Positions 18,509 through 28,145 of a DNA stretch of 64,000 nucleotides are shown here, piece after piece. The stretch lies in assembly GCF_004801415.1 (NCBI RefSeq), contig NZ_SSNX01000008.1:124001-188000 (forward strand), written 5' to 3'. The position numbers and the translations under genes were made by a program. Origin of the DNA: Deinococcus sp. KSM4-11. Lineage in GTDB: Bacteria > Deinococcota > Deinococci > Deinococcales > Deinococcaceae. Within the stretch, counting starts at the first letter, position 1. Each line of letters starts with the position of its first letter. The notes under the pieces were generated by a model that was not told where the DNA came from, did not search any database, and saw nothing but the letters and a program-made list of their open reading frames with translations.

Positions 18509-19952
18509 GCGGGCCGCTCAGGCGTTCGGTCTGCCGGATCAGCCACGTCACGGCGCGCAGCAGGGGCCGGTCGAAGGGTGGGTACGAGAGGCGTACGGGG
18601 CTGCGGCGTGGTTCGTGCAGCACGGCGCGCAGGTGGCTGAAGGTGCGGAAGCCGTGCTCGCCGTGGTAGGCGCCGGTGCCGCTCGGGCCCACCCCGCCGA
18701 AGGGCAGATTGGGGTTGCTCAGGTGAATGACCGTGCCGTTCAGCACCAGACCGCCGCTGGTCGTCTGGGCCCGGATCCGCGCCAGCGCGCGGGCGTCCTC
18801 GGCGAAGGCGTAGAGCGCCAGCGGTGGGTCGCGCTGCCGGATGAAGTCCAGCGCCTCGTCCAGCGTGGCGTAGGTCAGGATCGGCAGCACCGGGCCGAAT
18901 AGCTCTTCTTGCATGAGCGGCATGTCCGGCGTGACGTCCGTGACGACCGTGGGGGAGATGAAGCGTCCGGCGGGATCGAACACCCCCCCGAGCGCGATCC
19001 GGGCACCCAGGGTCACGCTCTGGCGTGTGAGGCGTTCCAGGCGTTCGACGCTGGGCGCGTCCACCATCCGCCCGTAATCTGGCCCGGCGCGTACCCGGCC
19101 CGGCTCCCCGTACCGCCGGGCAATCACGTCCTTGATGGCGTCTACGAGGGTGTCACGCGATGCGGCCGGCACCAGCACGTAGTCCGGTGCGACGCAGGTC
19201 TGCCCGGCATTCATCAGCTTCCCGTAGGCGATCCGCTCGGCCGCCACGGGCAGATCCGCCGAGGCGTCGATCAGGGCGGGGCTCTTGCCGCCCAATTCGA
19301 GCGTCACGCTGGTCAGGTTCGCGGCGGCGGCACGCATGACCTCACGGCCCACCGCGCCGCTGCCCGTGAAGAAGATGTGGTCGAAAGGCAGCGTGGTCAG
19401 GGCACGGGCGACCTCCGCGTCGCCCAGCACGACCGTGACCAGTAGGGGATCGAAGGTGCTCTGGATCAGGTCGGCCAGGGCTTGGGCCGTGCGCGGGGCC
19501 TTCTCGCTGGGCTTCAGGATCACGGTGTTGCCTGCCGCCAGGCTCGCGACCAGGGGCGAGAGCGACAGATTCACGGGATAATTCCAGGGGCTGAGGATCA
19601 GCGTCACGCCGCGCGCCTGGGCCTGGATGCTGCTCCGTACCCCGAGCAGCGAGCGGGGTGTGGGAACCGGGCGCGGGGTCATCCAGGCGGGCAGGTGGCG
19701 GACGGCGTGCGCGATCTCCTCCAGCACGGGATGCAGTTCGGTGAGTTCAGCCTCGGCCCGGCTCTTGTGCAGGTCGCTGTGCAGGGCGTCGAGCAGGGAG
19801 CGGCGGTGCGAACGGACGGCGTCATGCAGGCGGCGCAGCAGGATCTGCCGCTCTGCAGCACCCGTCTGGGCAGCCGCCCAGCGCCATCCGAGCTGGCGGG
19901 CGAACAGGTCGTCCAGATCGGGTGCCGGCGGTGAGGTGAGGCCAGAGGACAT
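18501..19952 (-). CDS. Aldehyde dehydrogenase (class 3-like), 483 aa
   Basis: NAD(P)-dependent oxidation of aldehydes to acids. The cofactor-site PWNYP, the GSGAVGREVM loop, the catalytic glutamate in LELGGKSPAL and the catalytic cysteine in NAGQTCVAPDY are all present. The lack of a longer N-terminus and the RFISPTVVTDV segment fit the ALDH3/coniferyl-aldehyde type. The ATG at 19952 is preferred because GAGG precedes it; the frame is open further upstream without family similarity. Co-transcription with mobA raises the possibility that both serve a molybdoenzyme-linked aldehyde pathway, but this is speculative. Confidence 0.88.
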   Translation of the reverse strand: MSSGLTSPPAPDLDDLFARQLGWRWAAAQTGAAERQILLRRLHDAVRSHRRSLLDALHSDLHKSRAEAELTELHPVLEEIAHAVRHLPAWMTPRPVPTPRSLLGVRSSIQAQARGVTLILSPWNYPVNLSLSPLVASLAAGNTVILKPSEKAPRTAQALADLIQSTFDPLLVTVVLGDAEVARALTTLPFDHIFFTGSGAVGREVMRAAAANLTSVTLELGGKSPALIDASADLPVAAERIAYGKLMNAGQTCVAPDYVLVPAASRDTLVDAIKDVIARRYGEPGRVRAGPDYGRMVDAPSVERLERLTRQSVTLGARIALGGVFDPAGRFISPTVVTDVTPDMPLMQEELFGPVLPILTYATLDEALDFIRQRDPPLALYAFAEDARALARIRAQTTSGGLVLNGTVIHLSNPNLPFGGVGPSGTGAYHGEHGFRTFSHLRAVLHEPRRSPVRLSYPPFDRPLLRAVTWLIRQTERLSGPRG

Positions 19953-20169
19953 GTGAACCTCGCGGGCGTGGTGGCAGGAGAGCGGGTCGGGGACGGCGAG
20001 ACATCTCATTGTGCACGCCTGGGTGGATCGCCGCTGAACCCGTTGCTGGTCGGCGCACCTGTACGCAACGTTCAGGAACCCGTCACAAAGCAACCGTGGC
20101 AACACTCGGCTCATGTGGGCCAGACCACACTGCCAGACGTCACCGTTTCCACCTTTCTGGAGGTCAATT

Positions 20170-20619
20170 ATGTTCAAAGTACTGGCTGTTCCCATGCTGG
20201 CCCTGGCCCTGAGCGCGTGCTCCATGTCCATGATGGCCAAACCCACGGATTACACCCTGGGCAAGCAGCCCGCCGGCAATGCCCTGAACTCCAGCGGCAC
20301 CGTCAGTGTGTCGCACAGCGGCAACATGGTCATGACCACTGCCAAGGTCATGGGCCTCGCCCCGAACACCTATTACGTCGCGCACTACCACCTGCAGGGC
20401 GCCGCGAGTACGGACGCCTGCGCCAGTGGCGGCACGCCGATCATGTCCAGCAAGATCGTCGGCATGAGCGACGCCATGGGCATGCTCACCCTGACGGGCA
20501 GCGTGGCGGCAGCCGACGTCATGAGCGCCACGTACTTCAACATCCACACTGCCAGCGACGCTGCTGGCACGCCGGCCGACGCCGGCATCAGCTGTACCGC
20601 CATCGCCAAGATGATGTAA
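20170..20619 (+). CDS. Lipoprotein with CHRD/Cu-Zn-SOD-like domain, 149 aa
   Basis: MFKVLAVPMLALALSACS is a lipoprotein signal with lipobox LSAC. The mature part is a small beta-rich domain: SGTVSVSHSGNMVMTTAKVMGLAPN, then YYVAHYHLQGAASTDAC, resembling CHRD or Cu/Zn superoxide-dismutase folds. Only the HYH pair and two cysteines of a possible metal site or disulfide are visible, so dismutase activity is doubtful. GGAGG lies 7 nt before the ATG, and a strong terminator follows. Confidence 0.65.
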   Translation: MFKVLAVPMLALALSACSMSMMAKPTDYTLGKQPAGNALNSSGTVSVSHSGNMVMTTAKVMGLAPNTYYVAHYHLQGAASTDACASGGTPIMSSKIVGMSDAMGMLTLTGSVAAADVMSATYFNIHTASDAAGTPADAGISCTAIAKMM

Positions 20620-20637
20620 AGCAGGTACGGATGAAAG

Positions 20638-20670
20638 CAGGAGGCCGGGTCGATCCGGCCTCCTGTTTGT
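20638..20670 (+). terminator. Rho-independent terminator after the lipoprotein gene
   Basis: CAGGAGGCCGG (20638-20648) pairs perfectly with 20655-20665 around GTCGAT and is followed by TTTGTGT. It lies between convergent genes and could also serve the prepilin peptidase transcript. Confidence 0.85.
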
Positions 20671-20700
20671 GTGGTCTGGGAGCGTGGGAAAACCAGTGCC

Positions 20701-21855
20701 TTACACGCCCAACATGGAGCGGTAGCTGCTGACCCACTGCTCACCCCAGATCAGGGCGATCACCGCGCCCAGCGCGAGGTACGGGCCGAACTTCACGCGG
20801 TTCTCGCGCTTCATGGCGAGCTGCGCCACGCCCAGGATCGCTCCGGCGAACACGGCCACGACCAGCGCCACCAGCAGCCACTGGTAGCCGAGGAACGCGC
20901 CGATCACGGCCGCCAGTTTCACGTCCCCGAAGCCCATGGCCGAGGCGTCGTACGGCTCCTCCGGCACGGCCACTCCGTCTGCCTCGGCGTCCGGTTCGCG
21001 CTTCAGCCACCAGTACAGTCCGGCCACCAGCGAGACGCCCCCGGCGGCGGCCAGCGCGCCCTGCACCATCAGGATCATGCCGGGGCCGGTGCCCGCGCTG
21101 CCCAGCACCAGACTGACCAGCAGCCCCCCCAGGGTCAGCCATTCCGGAATGCGGATCACGCGCCGCGCCAGAAGGTTCACCAGGGCGGAGAGCAGGCCCA
21201 CGCCCGTTCCCCACCACGGCCCCAGCCACGCGCCCGCCAGCAGGCCCAGGCTGATCTGCTGGTACCCGATGGGCAGTTCCGGGTACGCGCGTTCCCGGAA
21301 GCGCCGCAGCACCCACGACCCGAACTGGTTGATGGCGACCAGCAGCCCGGCTCCCAGCAGCGCGCCCTGCACCGCGCCCGCGAAATCCGGCAGGGTGCCG
21401 ACTCCCGCACGCCCGTTCAGGAAGCTGAAGATCAGGCCCAGTGCCACGCCCGGCAGCGTCAGTTCATCGGGAATGGTGAAGGTATCGAGGTCGATGGCGC
21501 TGCCCACCAGCAGCAGCGTGAACAGAATCATCAGGCCCAGCGCGCCCCAGCCCACGGTCAGCGGCGGAAACAGCAGCGCGATCACGGCGTAGCCGAGACC
21601 CGTGAGGAGTTCCACCACCGGGTAGCGGGTCTTGATCGGGGCCCGGCAGTACCGGCACTTGCCGCCCAGCGACAGCCACGAGAACACAGGCACCAGATCG
21701 ATGACGGCCAGCCGGTGGTCGCAGTTCGGGCAGTGACTGGGCGGAAAGGCGATGCTCTCATGGCGCGGCAGCCGCCAGATCAGCACATTCGAGAACGACC
21801 CCACCAGCAGGCCTAGCACTCCGGCAAAGATCACGATCAGGACGTCGGGAGTCAC
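20701..21855 (-). CDS. Type IV prepilin peptidase / N-methyltransferase (PilD-like), 384 aa
   Basis: Inner-membrane aspartyl protease that cleaves and N-methylates type IV pilins, type II secretion pseudopilins and competence pseudopilins. The N-terminal methyltransferase part has two CxxC pairs (C42/C45 and C67/C70). The first catalytic aspartate region is AIDLDTFTIPDEL near residue 122, and the second is GFGDVKLAAVIG near residue 312. At 384 aa it is about 100 residues longer than usual, through extra sequence between the two aspartate motifs. It starts at a GTG placed 6 nt after a leaderless -10. No pilin genes are nearby. Confidence 0.92.
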   Translation of the reverse strand: MTPDVLIVIFAGVLGLLVGSFSNVLIWRLPRHESIAFPPSHCPNCDHRLAVIDLVPVFSWLSLGGKCRYCRAPIKTRYPVVELLTGLGYAVIALLFPPLTVGWGALGLMILFTLLLVGSAIDLDTFTIPDELTLPGVALGLIFSFLNGRAGVGTLPDFAGAVQGALLGAGLLVAINQFGSWVLRRFRERAYPELPIGYQQISLGLLAGAWLGPWWGTGVGLLSALVNLLARRVIRIPEWLTLGGLLVSLVLGSAGTGPGMILMVQGALAAAGGVSLVAGLYWWLKREPDAEADGVAVPEEPYDASAMGFGDVKLAAVIGAFLGYQWLLVALVVAVFAGAILGVAQLAMKRENRVKFGPYLALGAVIALIWGEQWVSSYRSMLGV

Positions 21856-21861
21856 GCTGGG

Positions 21862-21867
21862 AGTGTA
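21862..21867 (-). promoter_or_regulatory. Leaderless -10 box, prepilin peptidase
   Basis: TACACT on the minus strand, 6 nt before the GTG at 21855. Confidence 0.6.
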
Positions 21868-22030
21868 GGCCGGCGCGCCTTACAGAGAGCTTGCGCGTCA
21901 CGGAGGCCGCCCTGGACGCATTTTCCTGGCTACCCTTCCCGAGTGTGACTGCTGTATGACCAAGCGGCCGCGGAGCGTCAACTGACCGCCGTATTCCCCC
22001 GGCGGGGGCAGCACCGGTTCGCGGAAAAGC

Positions 22031-22064
22031 TCACACGCGCGGTCACCGGGCAGTCACACGCGCG
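22031..22064 (+). repeat. Two direct repeats TCACACGCGCG
   Basis: TCACACGCGCG occurs at 22031-22041 and 22054-22064, 23 bp apart start to start (about two helical turns). This is in the 463-bp gap between the prepilin peptidase and rimO, ahead of a small plus-strand ORF. The spacing suits a dimeric regulator, but no regulator is adjacent. Confidence 0.4.
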
Positions 22065-22126
22065 CCGCACACTGCGGGTACAGGCCGCCCCCGGGCCCCA
22101 CCCACTCCCGCTTGCCGAGGTGAACC

Positions 22127-22252
22127 ATGACAGACTGCCCCGCCCAGTTCGCTCCCGCCGTTCCCGTGCCGCCCCGGCCGCCCCGCCCGCGCCCGCACGT
22201 ACCACGCCGTCCGCCCGGCCACCCCCGGCCCCTGTACCTCGGCCGCTGCTGA
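22127..22252 (+). CDS. Possible small Pro/Arg-rich peptide, 41 aa
   Basis: Not recognised. GAGG lies 6 nt before the ATG. The 41-residue frame is strikingly rich in Pro and Arg (about 16 Pro and 9 Arg) with PPRPPRPRPHVPRRPPGHPR in the middle and a Cys near each end. A Rho-independent hairpin begins 18 bp after the stop. The composition recalls proline-rich ribosome-targeting peptides, but Pro/Arg runs also arise by chance on C-rich strands of GC-rich DNA. An overlapping frame opens at GTG 22120. No good promoter is visible. Confidence 0.3.
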   Translation: MTDCPAQFAPAVPVPPRPPRPRPHVPRRPPGHPRPLYLGRC

Positions 22253-22270
22253 CACCTGACCGCACGGAAT

Positions 22271-22300
22271 CGCCCCGACCACTCGACGGTCGGGGCGTTT
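22271..22300. terminator. Rho-independent terminator (rimO, possibly bidirectional)
   Basis: CGCCCCGACC (22271-22280) pairs perfectly with GGTCGGGGCG (22288-22297), followed by TTT on the plus strand. It is 20 bp past the rimO stop on the minus strand and 18 bp past the small plus-strand ORF. Confidence 0.8.
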
Positions 22301-22318
22301 CCGTGTGCGTTGGTTCGC

Positions 22319-23821
<1,503 letters not shown>

Positions 23822-23976
23822 GTTCCTCCTTATCCCGCGCGCCGCACCCGCAGGTCATGCGGGGGCGCGGCGGTTCCAGCCGGACAGTGTACAGGGCGGG
23901 GGCGGGCAGGGGAGAGAGGCAGGTTACAGGGCCAGACGCAATCTTGAGGAACACGATGCCGTGAACCTGCTCCCCG

Positions 23977-23982
23977 TACACT
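23977..23982 (+). promoter_or_regulatory. Leaderless -10 box, CorC-type gene
   Basis: TACACT, 7 nt before the GTG at 23990. Confidence 0.6.
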
Positions 23983-23989
23983 CCCCTAC

Positions 23990-25303
23990 GTGGGGAATCC
24001 TCTGCTGGAATTCGGCATTCTCGTGCTGCTGCTCATCCTGAACGGCTTTTTCTCGGCGTCTGAACTGGGCGTCGTGTCGGCGCGGCGTTCGCGCCTGGAG
24101 GCGGCGGCTCAGCGTGGCGAGCGCGGCGCGGGCGCGGCCGCCGCGCTGGGCCGGGAGCCGGGCGCCTTTCTGGCGACCGTGCAGATCGGCATCACCCTGA
24201 TCGGCACGGTGAGCGCCGTATTTGCCGGCGGCACCCTGACGAGTTATATGGAAGGCCTGCTGCGTCCCGTTCTGGGCGATTCGGCGGGCGCGGCGGCCAG
24301 CGTGGCGGTCGTGCTGCTGGTCACGTTCCTGTCGCTGGTGCTGGGCGAACTCGCGCCGAAGAACATCGCTCTACGAAACCCCGAGGCCCTCGCCGCGCGG
24401 GTCGCGCCGTTCTTCGCGGGCCTGAGCCGGGTGGCGCGGCCGGTCGTGTGGCTGCTGGACGTGACTACGCGCGGCCTGCTGGCACTGCTCGGCATCCGGG
24501 GGCAGCCGCCCGAGGTGATCACCGAGGACGACGTGCGGGCCGTGGTCTCGCAGGCCGCGCAGAGCGGATCGCTCGAACACACCGAGCAGGCGCGGATCTC
24601 GTCCGTGCTGCGCTTCAACGACCGCCGCGTGCGCGACCTGATGACGCCGCGCGGACAGGCGGTGACCCTCTCCCTGACGTCCGGCACGCCGGAGGTCGCC
24701 GCGCAGGTGCTCGCGGCCGGGCATGACACCTACCCGGTGCGGGATCACGCAGGCGAGATCAGCGGACTCCTGACGGTGCTGGACGTGCTGCGCGCCGTGC
24801 AGGGTCAGCAGGAACTGGCCGCGCTGGTGCGCCCTGCGCTCTACCTGCCCGAGGGCGCGTGGGCGGAGGACGCCCTGACCCGCCTGGAACGCGGGGGCAC
24901 GCGCCTCGCGGTGGTCGTGGACGAGTACGGGGCGTTCAGCGGCCTGATCAGCCTGACCGATCTGCTGTCCGAATTCTCCGGCACCGACACGGCCCTGCCG
25001 GACGATGGCCGGCTGGTGCGCCGCGAGGACGGCTCGTATCTCGCGGACGGCGCGCTGCCCATCCACGACCTGCGCGGGGTGCTGCCCCTGCCCGCCCTGC
25101 CACGCGAGGACTTCAGCACCCTGGCCGGGTACGTGCTCGCCGTGCTGGGCGACTTTCCACAGGTGGGTACGGTCCTGGACATCGAGGGCTGGACGCTGGA
25201 GGTCATGGACATGGACGGCCCGCGCATCGACCGGCTGCTGCTGCGCCCGCCCGCGTCGCCCCAGGCACCAGCCACCGAATCACGCACCCCGACGGGCGCT
25301 TAG
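23990..25303 (+). CDS. HlyC/CorC (CNNM)-family transporter or hemolysin-like protein, 437 aa
   Basis: Membrane protein with an N-terminal DUF21/CNNM domain of about four helices (LLLILNGFFSASELGVVSARRSR; ATVQIGITLIGTVSAVFAGG). It is followed by a pair of CBS domains (from RVRDLMTPRGQAVTL, with VVVDEYGAFSGLISLTDLL) and a C-terminal CorC/HlyC domain. Relatives take part in magnesium or cobalt efflux. The GTG start rests on the leaderless -10 just upstream; there is no Shine-Dalgarno. Confidence 0.9.
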   Translation: MGNPLLEFGILVLLLILNGFFSASELGVVSARRSRLEAAAQRGERGAGAAAALGREPGAFLATVQIGITLIGTVSAVFAGGTLTSYMEGLLRPVLGDSAGAAASVAVVLLVTFLSLVLGELAPKNIALRNPEALAARVAPFFAGLSRVARPVVWLLDVTTRGLLALLGIRGQPPEVITEDDVRAVVSQAAQSGSLEHTEQARISSVLRFNDRRVRDLMTPRGQAVTLSLTSGTPEVAAQVLAAGHDTYPVRDHAGEISGLLTVLDVLRAVQGQQELAALVRPALYLPEGAWAEDALTRLERGGTRLAVVVDEYGAFSGLISLTDLLSEFSGTDTALPDDGRLVRREDGSYLADGALPIHDLRGVLPLPALPREDFSTLAGYVLAVLGDFPQVGTVLDIEGWTLEVMDMDGPRIDRLLLRPPASPQAPATESRTPTGA

Positions 25304-25334
25304 ACCGGCGCGGCCCCCTCCGCTGCGGACGCGG

Positions 25335-25340
25335 TACACT
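25335..25340 (+). promoter_or_regulatory. -10 box of the minDE operon
   Basis: TACACT lies 10 nt before the minD ATG; transcription would begin within a few bases of the start codon. Confidence 0.5.
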
Positions 25341-25350
25341 GCCCGACATC

Positions 25351-26151
25351 ATGAATGCGAAGGTCATTGTCGTCACATCTGGCAAGGGTGGCGTGGGAAA
25401 GACCACGACCACCGCGAACATCGGGGCGGCCCTCGCCAAGCTGGGCGAGAAGGTCGCGGTCATCGACGTGGACGTCGGCCTGCGCAACCTCGACGTCGTC
25501 ATGGGCCTGGAGTCGCGCGTGGTCTTCGACCTGGTGGACGTGCTGGAAGGCAAGTGCCGCATGAGCCAGGCGCTGATCCGCGACAAGCGCGTCGAGAACC
25601 TGTACCTGCTCCCGGCCAGCCAGACGCGCGACAAGGACGCCCTGGATCCCGAGGTCTTCAAGGGCGTCGTCCGGGATCTGGTCGCGAACGAGGGCTTCGA
25701 CCGCATCCTGATCGACTCGCCGGCCGGCATCGAGTCCGGGTTCCGCACCGCCGCCGCCCCGGCCGAGGGCGCGCTGGTCGTCGTGAACCCCGAGGTGTCG
25801 AGCGTCCGTGACGCCGACCGCATCATCGGACTGCTCGAGGCGCAGCAGGTCAGCGAGATCCGGCTGGTCATCAACCGCCTGCGGCCCAAGATGGTCGCCT
25901 CCGGGAACATGCTCTCGGAGGCCGACATCCTCGACATCCTGGGCGTCAAACCGATTGGCATCGTGCCCGAGGACGAGGGCATCATCGTCTCGACCAACGT
26001 GGGCGAGCCCGCCGTGCTCGGCAAGACCCGCGCCGGCATGGCCTTCATGGATACCGCCCGGCGCCTGAAGGGGGAAGACGTGCCGTACCCCAAGTTCGAC
26101 GACGATGCCGGGTTCATGGCCACCCTGCGCCGCTGGTTCGGGGGCGCCTGA
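25351..26151 (+). CDS. minD: Septum-site ATPase MinD
   Basis: Membrane-cycling ATPase that positions the division septum. The deviant Walker A is SGKGGVGKTTTT near residue 10, then VIDVDVGLRNLDVVMGLE and the switch region LIDSPAGIESGF. The C-terminal amphipathic membrane-targeting helix is FMATLRRWFGGA. At 266 aa it has the normal length. Its stop is separated by a single base from the minE start (TGAGATG). No minC is present next to it. Confidence 0.96.
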   Translation: MNAKVIVVTSGKGGVGKTTTTANIGAALAKLGEKVAVIDVDVGLRNLDVVMGLESRVVFDLVDVLEGKCRMSQALIRDKRVENLYLLPASQTRDKDALDPEVFKGVVRDLVANEGFDRILIDSPAGIESGFRTAAAPAEGALVVVNPEVSSVRDADRIIGLLEAQQVSEIRLVINRLRPKMVASGNMLSEADILDILGVKPIGIVPEDEGIIVSTNVGEPAVLGKTRAGMAFMDTARRLKGEDVPYPKFDDDAGFMATLRRWFGGA

Positions 26152-26152
26152 G

Positions 26153-26404
26153 ATGTTCTCCTGGATGAAGCGGGGCCGCACCAAGGAAACCCTGAAAGAC
26201 CGCCTGGAACTGGTGCTCGCCTACGACCGCGCCCAGATTCCGCCCGGCAAGGTCGATGCCCTGCGCAACGACCTGCTGGAGGTCGTGAAAAGGTACTTCC
26301 CGACCGGGAACAGCAGCATCGAGATCGAGCAGCGCGGCGACATGGTCGTCCTGATGGCGAACATCCCGATCGACGAGCGCGGCACGCCGACCCGTCCGCG
26401 CTGA
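26153..26404 (+). CDS. minE: Cell division topological specificity factor MinE
   Basis: 83-aa protein that stimulates MinD ATPase and drives its oscillation. It has an N-terminal amphipathic segment (MFSWMKRG), the contact helix with KDRLELVLAYDRAQIPPGK, and the beta dimer domain SSIEIEQRGDMVVLMANIPI. It starts one base after the minD stop and is clearly co-translated with it. Confidence 0.95.
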   Translation: MFSWMKRGRTKETLKDRLELVLAYDRAQIPPGKVDALRNDLLEVVKRYFPTGNSSIEIEQRGDMVVLMANIPIDERGTPTRPR

Positions 26405-26455
26405 GCGCCCACAGCGCTCCCCAACCTCGCTAACCTCTTTCACCTGCCCAAGCCG

Positions 26456-26497
26456 TAGCCTGGGCGGGTGACTGTGCTGGCCTGGGGTTCTTTGTGA
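26456..26497 (+). promoter_or_regulatory. Leaderless 9-codon leader ORF overlapping the rodA start
   Basis: A -10-like TAGCCT (26456-26461) sits 6 nt before GTG 26468, which opens a 9-codon frame (V/M-T-V-L-A-W-G-S-L). Its TGA stop overlaps the rodA GTG at 26494 in the sequence GTGA. rodA itself has no Shine-Dalgarno, so termination on this leader could supply its ribosomes. Confidence 0.4.
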
Positions 26498-27561
26498 AAT
26501 ACGATCTGCGCTTTCCGTTCATCATCGCGGCGCTGCTGGTGGTCGGCCTGATGACCGTCAGCACGGCCGCGCTGGCCCCCGGCGCGGCGGGCGGCATCCT
26601 GACCAAGCAGATGCTGGGTGTGTTGCTGGCCGCCGCTCCTATTGGGCTGCTGCTGTGGGCGGGTCGCGACCGCGTGTATGCTTTCGCGCCCTACCTGTAC
26701 GGGTTCGCGCTGCTGCTCCAGGCGAGCACCTTCGTGATCGGCAAGGAGGTGAACGGCCAGAAGAACTGGATTCTGCTGGGGCCCGTGCAGATTCAGCCGC
26801 TGGAGGTCCTGAAGTTCAGCCTGATCCTCATGCTGGCCGTCGCGTTGCAAAGTGGCTACCGGGGCCTCAGCACCTACCTGCGGGCCTTCGCGGTGTTCCT
26901 GCCCGCCGTGGGCCTGGTCGTCACGGCGGACTTCGGCGGGGCGATGGTGCTCAGCGTCATCCTGGGCGTGATGCTGCTCGCCGCCCGCATTCCCTGGTGG
27001 CACGCTCTGCTGGCCCTGCTGGCGGTGGGCGTGGCCGTGCCCACGGTGCTGTACCCGCACCTGGAACCGTACCAGCAGAAACGCCTGACGATCTTCATCG
27101 ACCCGTACCAGGATCCCCGCGGCGCTGGGTATCAGGTCATCCAGAGCACCATCGCCGTCGGCAGTGGAGGCCTGCAGGGCAAGGGGTACAAGCAGGGCAG
27201 CCAGTCGCACAACGGCTTCCTGCCCGAGGCGCACACGGACTTCGCGTTCAGCACCTGGGCCGAGGAACAGGGCTTCGTGGGCGCGCTGGCCGTGCTGCTG
27301 CTGTATGGCGCGCTGTTCTGGGGGCTGGCCGGCATGGCCATGGAATCCCCGAGGTTGCAGGATCAGGTGCTGTTCGCCGGGGTGCTCGGACAGATCGGCT
27401 TTCAGGTCATCGAGAACATTGGCGCGGCCCTGAGCGTGCTGCCGCTGACCGGGATCACCCTGCCGATGATCAGCTACGGCCTGAGCAGCCTCGTCGCCAC
27501 CCTGAGCACGCTGGGACTGGCCTACGTGGTGCACCGCGACCGCTTCCTGGGCAGCATCTGA
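26494..27561 (+). CDS. rodA: Peptidoglycan glycosyltransferase RodA (SEDS family), 355 aa
   Basis: Polytopic inner-membrane SEDS protein that polymerises lipid II during elongation. About ten helices are visible. Family segments are KEVNGQKNWILLGPVQIQPLE, IQSTIAVGSGGLQGKGYKQG, SHNGFLPEAHTDFAFSTWAEE and ITLPMISYGLSSLVATLSTLG near the end. The GTG start has no ribosome-binding site but overlaps a short leader ORF. Its place 90 bp after minE links septum positioning with wall elongation. Confidence 0.93.
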   Translation: MKYDLRFPFIIAALLVVGLMTVSTAALAPGAAGGILTKQMLGVLLAAAPIGLLLWAGRDRVYAFAPYLYGFALLLQASTFVIGKEVNGQKNWILLGPVQIQPLEVLKFSLILMLAVALQSGYRGLSTYLRAFAVFLPAVGLVVTADFGGAMVLSVILGVMLLAARIPWWHALLALLAVGVAVPTVLYPHLEPYQQKRLTIFIDPYQDPRGAGYQVIQSTIAVGSGGLQGKGYKQGSQSHNGFLPEAHTDFAFSTWAEEQGFVGALAVLLLYGALFWGLAGMAMESPRLQDQVLFAGVLGQIGFQVIENIGAALSVLPLTGITLPMISYGLSSLVATLSTLGLAYVVHRDRFLGSI

Positions 27562-27568
27562 GGCTGAC

Positions 27569-28126
27569 ATGACGGCTTTTCTCGTGTACATCGCCGCCAG
27601 TGTTGACGGCTTCATCGCCCGCCCCGACGGCACCCTGGACTGGCTGCCGGGCGCACAGCCGGACAGTCCGCCCATGCCCGCCGGTGAAGACCACGGCTAC
27701 GACGCCTTCATGGCGCGGGTGGACACGGTGGTCATGGGGCGGGGTACCTTCGACACCGTGCGCGACTACCGGCCGTGGCCGTACGCGGGCAAGCGCCTGA
27801 TCGTCCTGAGCCGCACCCTGACGGCCGCCGGGCTGCCCCCGGATCTCCACGGGCAGGTGGAGGTCCACCCTGGCCCGGTCGATGGGCTCGCCGCGGCTCT
27901 GAACGGTGCCCAGGGCGTGTACGTGGACGGCGGACAGACCCTCCAGGCATTCCTGCGGGCCGGGCTGATCGACGAACTGACCATCACCCGGATTCCGGTG
28001 CTGCTGGGCGCAGGCCGCCCGCTGTTCGGCGTGCTGGACGCCGACGTGCCCTTACGTCACGTTCGCACTCAGTCGTTCCCCAGCGGCTTCGTGCAGAGCA
28101 CCTACGCGCCCATCCGCCCGACCTGA
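27569..28126 (+). CDS. Dihydrofolate reductase / RibD C-terminal family protein
   Basis: 185-aa protein of the RibD-C/DHFR-like fold: YIAASVDGFIARPDG at the start, TVVMGRGTFDTV, GKRLIVLSRT, VYVDGGQTLQAFLRAGLIDELTITRIPVLLG. These are usually NADPH-dependent reductases of unknown substrate, and true folate reduction is not implied. It begins 8 bp after rodA and probably belongs to the same transcript. Confidence 0.85.
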   Translation: MTAFLVYIAASVDGFIARPDGTLDWLPGAQPDSPPMPAGEDHGYDAFMARVDTVVMGRGTFDTVRDYRPWPYAGKRLIVLSRTLTAAGLPPDLHGQVEVHPGPVDGLAAALNGAQGVYVDGGQTLQAFLRAGLIDELTITRIPVLLGAGRPLFGVLDADVPLRHVRTQSFPSGFVQSTYAPIRPT

Positions 28127-28145
28127 AGGGGTGGCATGCTGGGGC

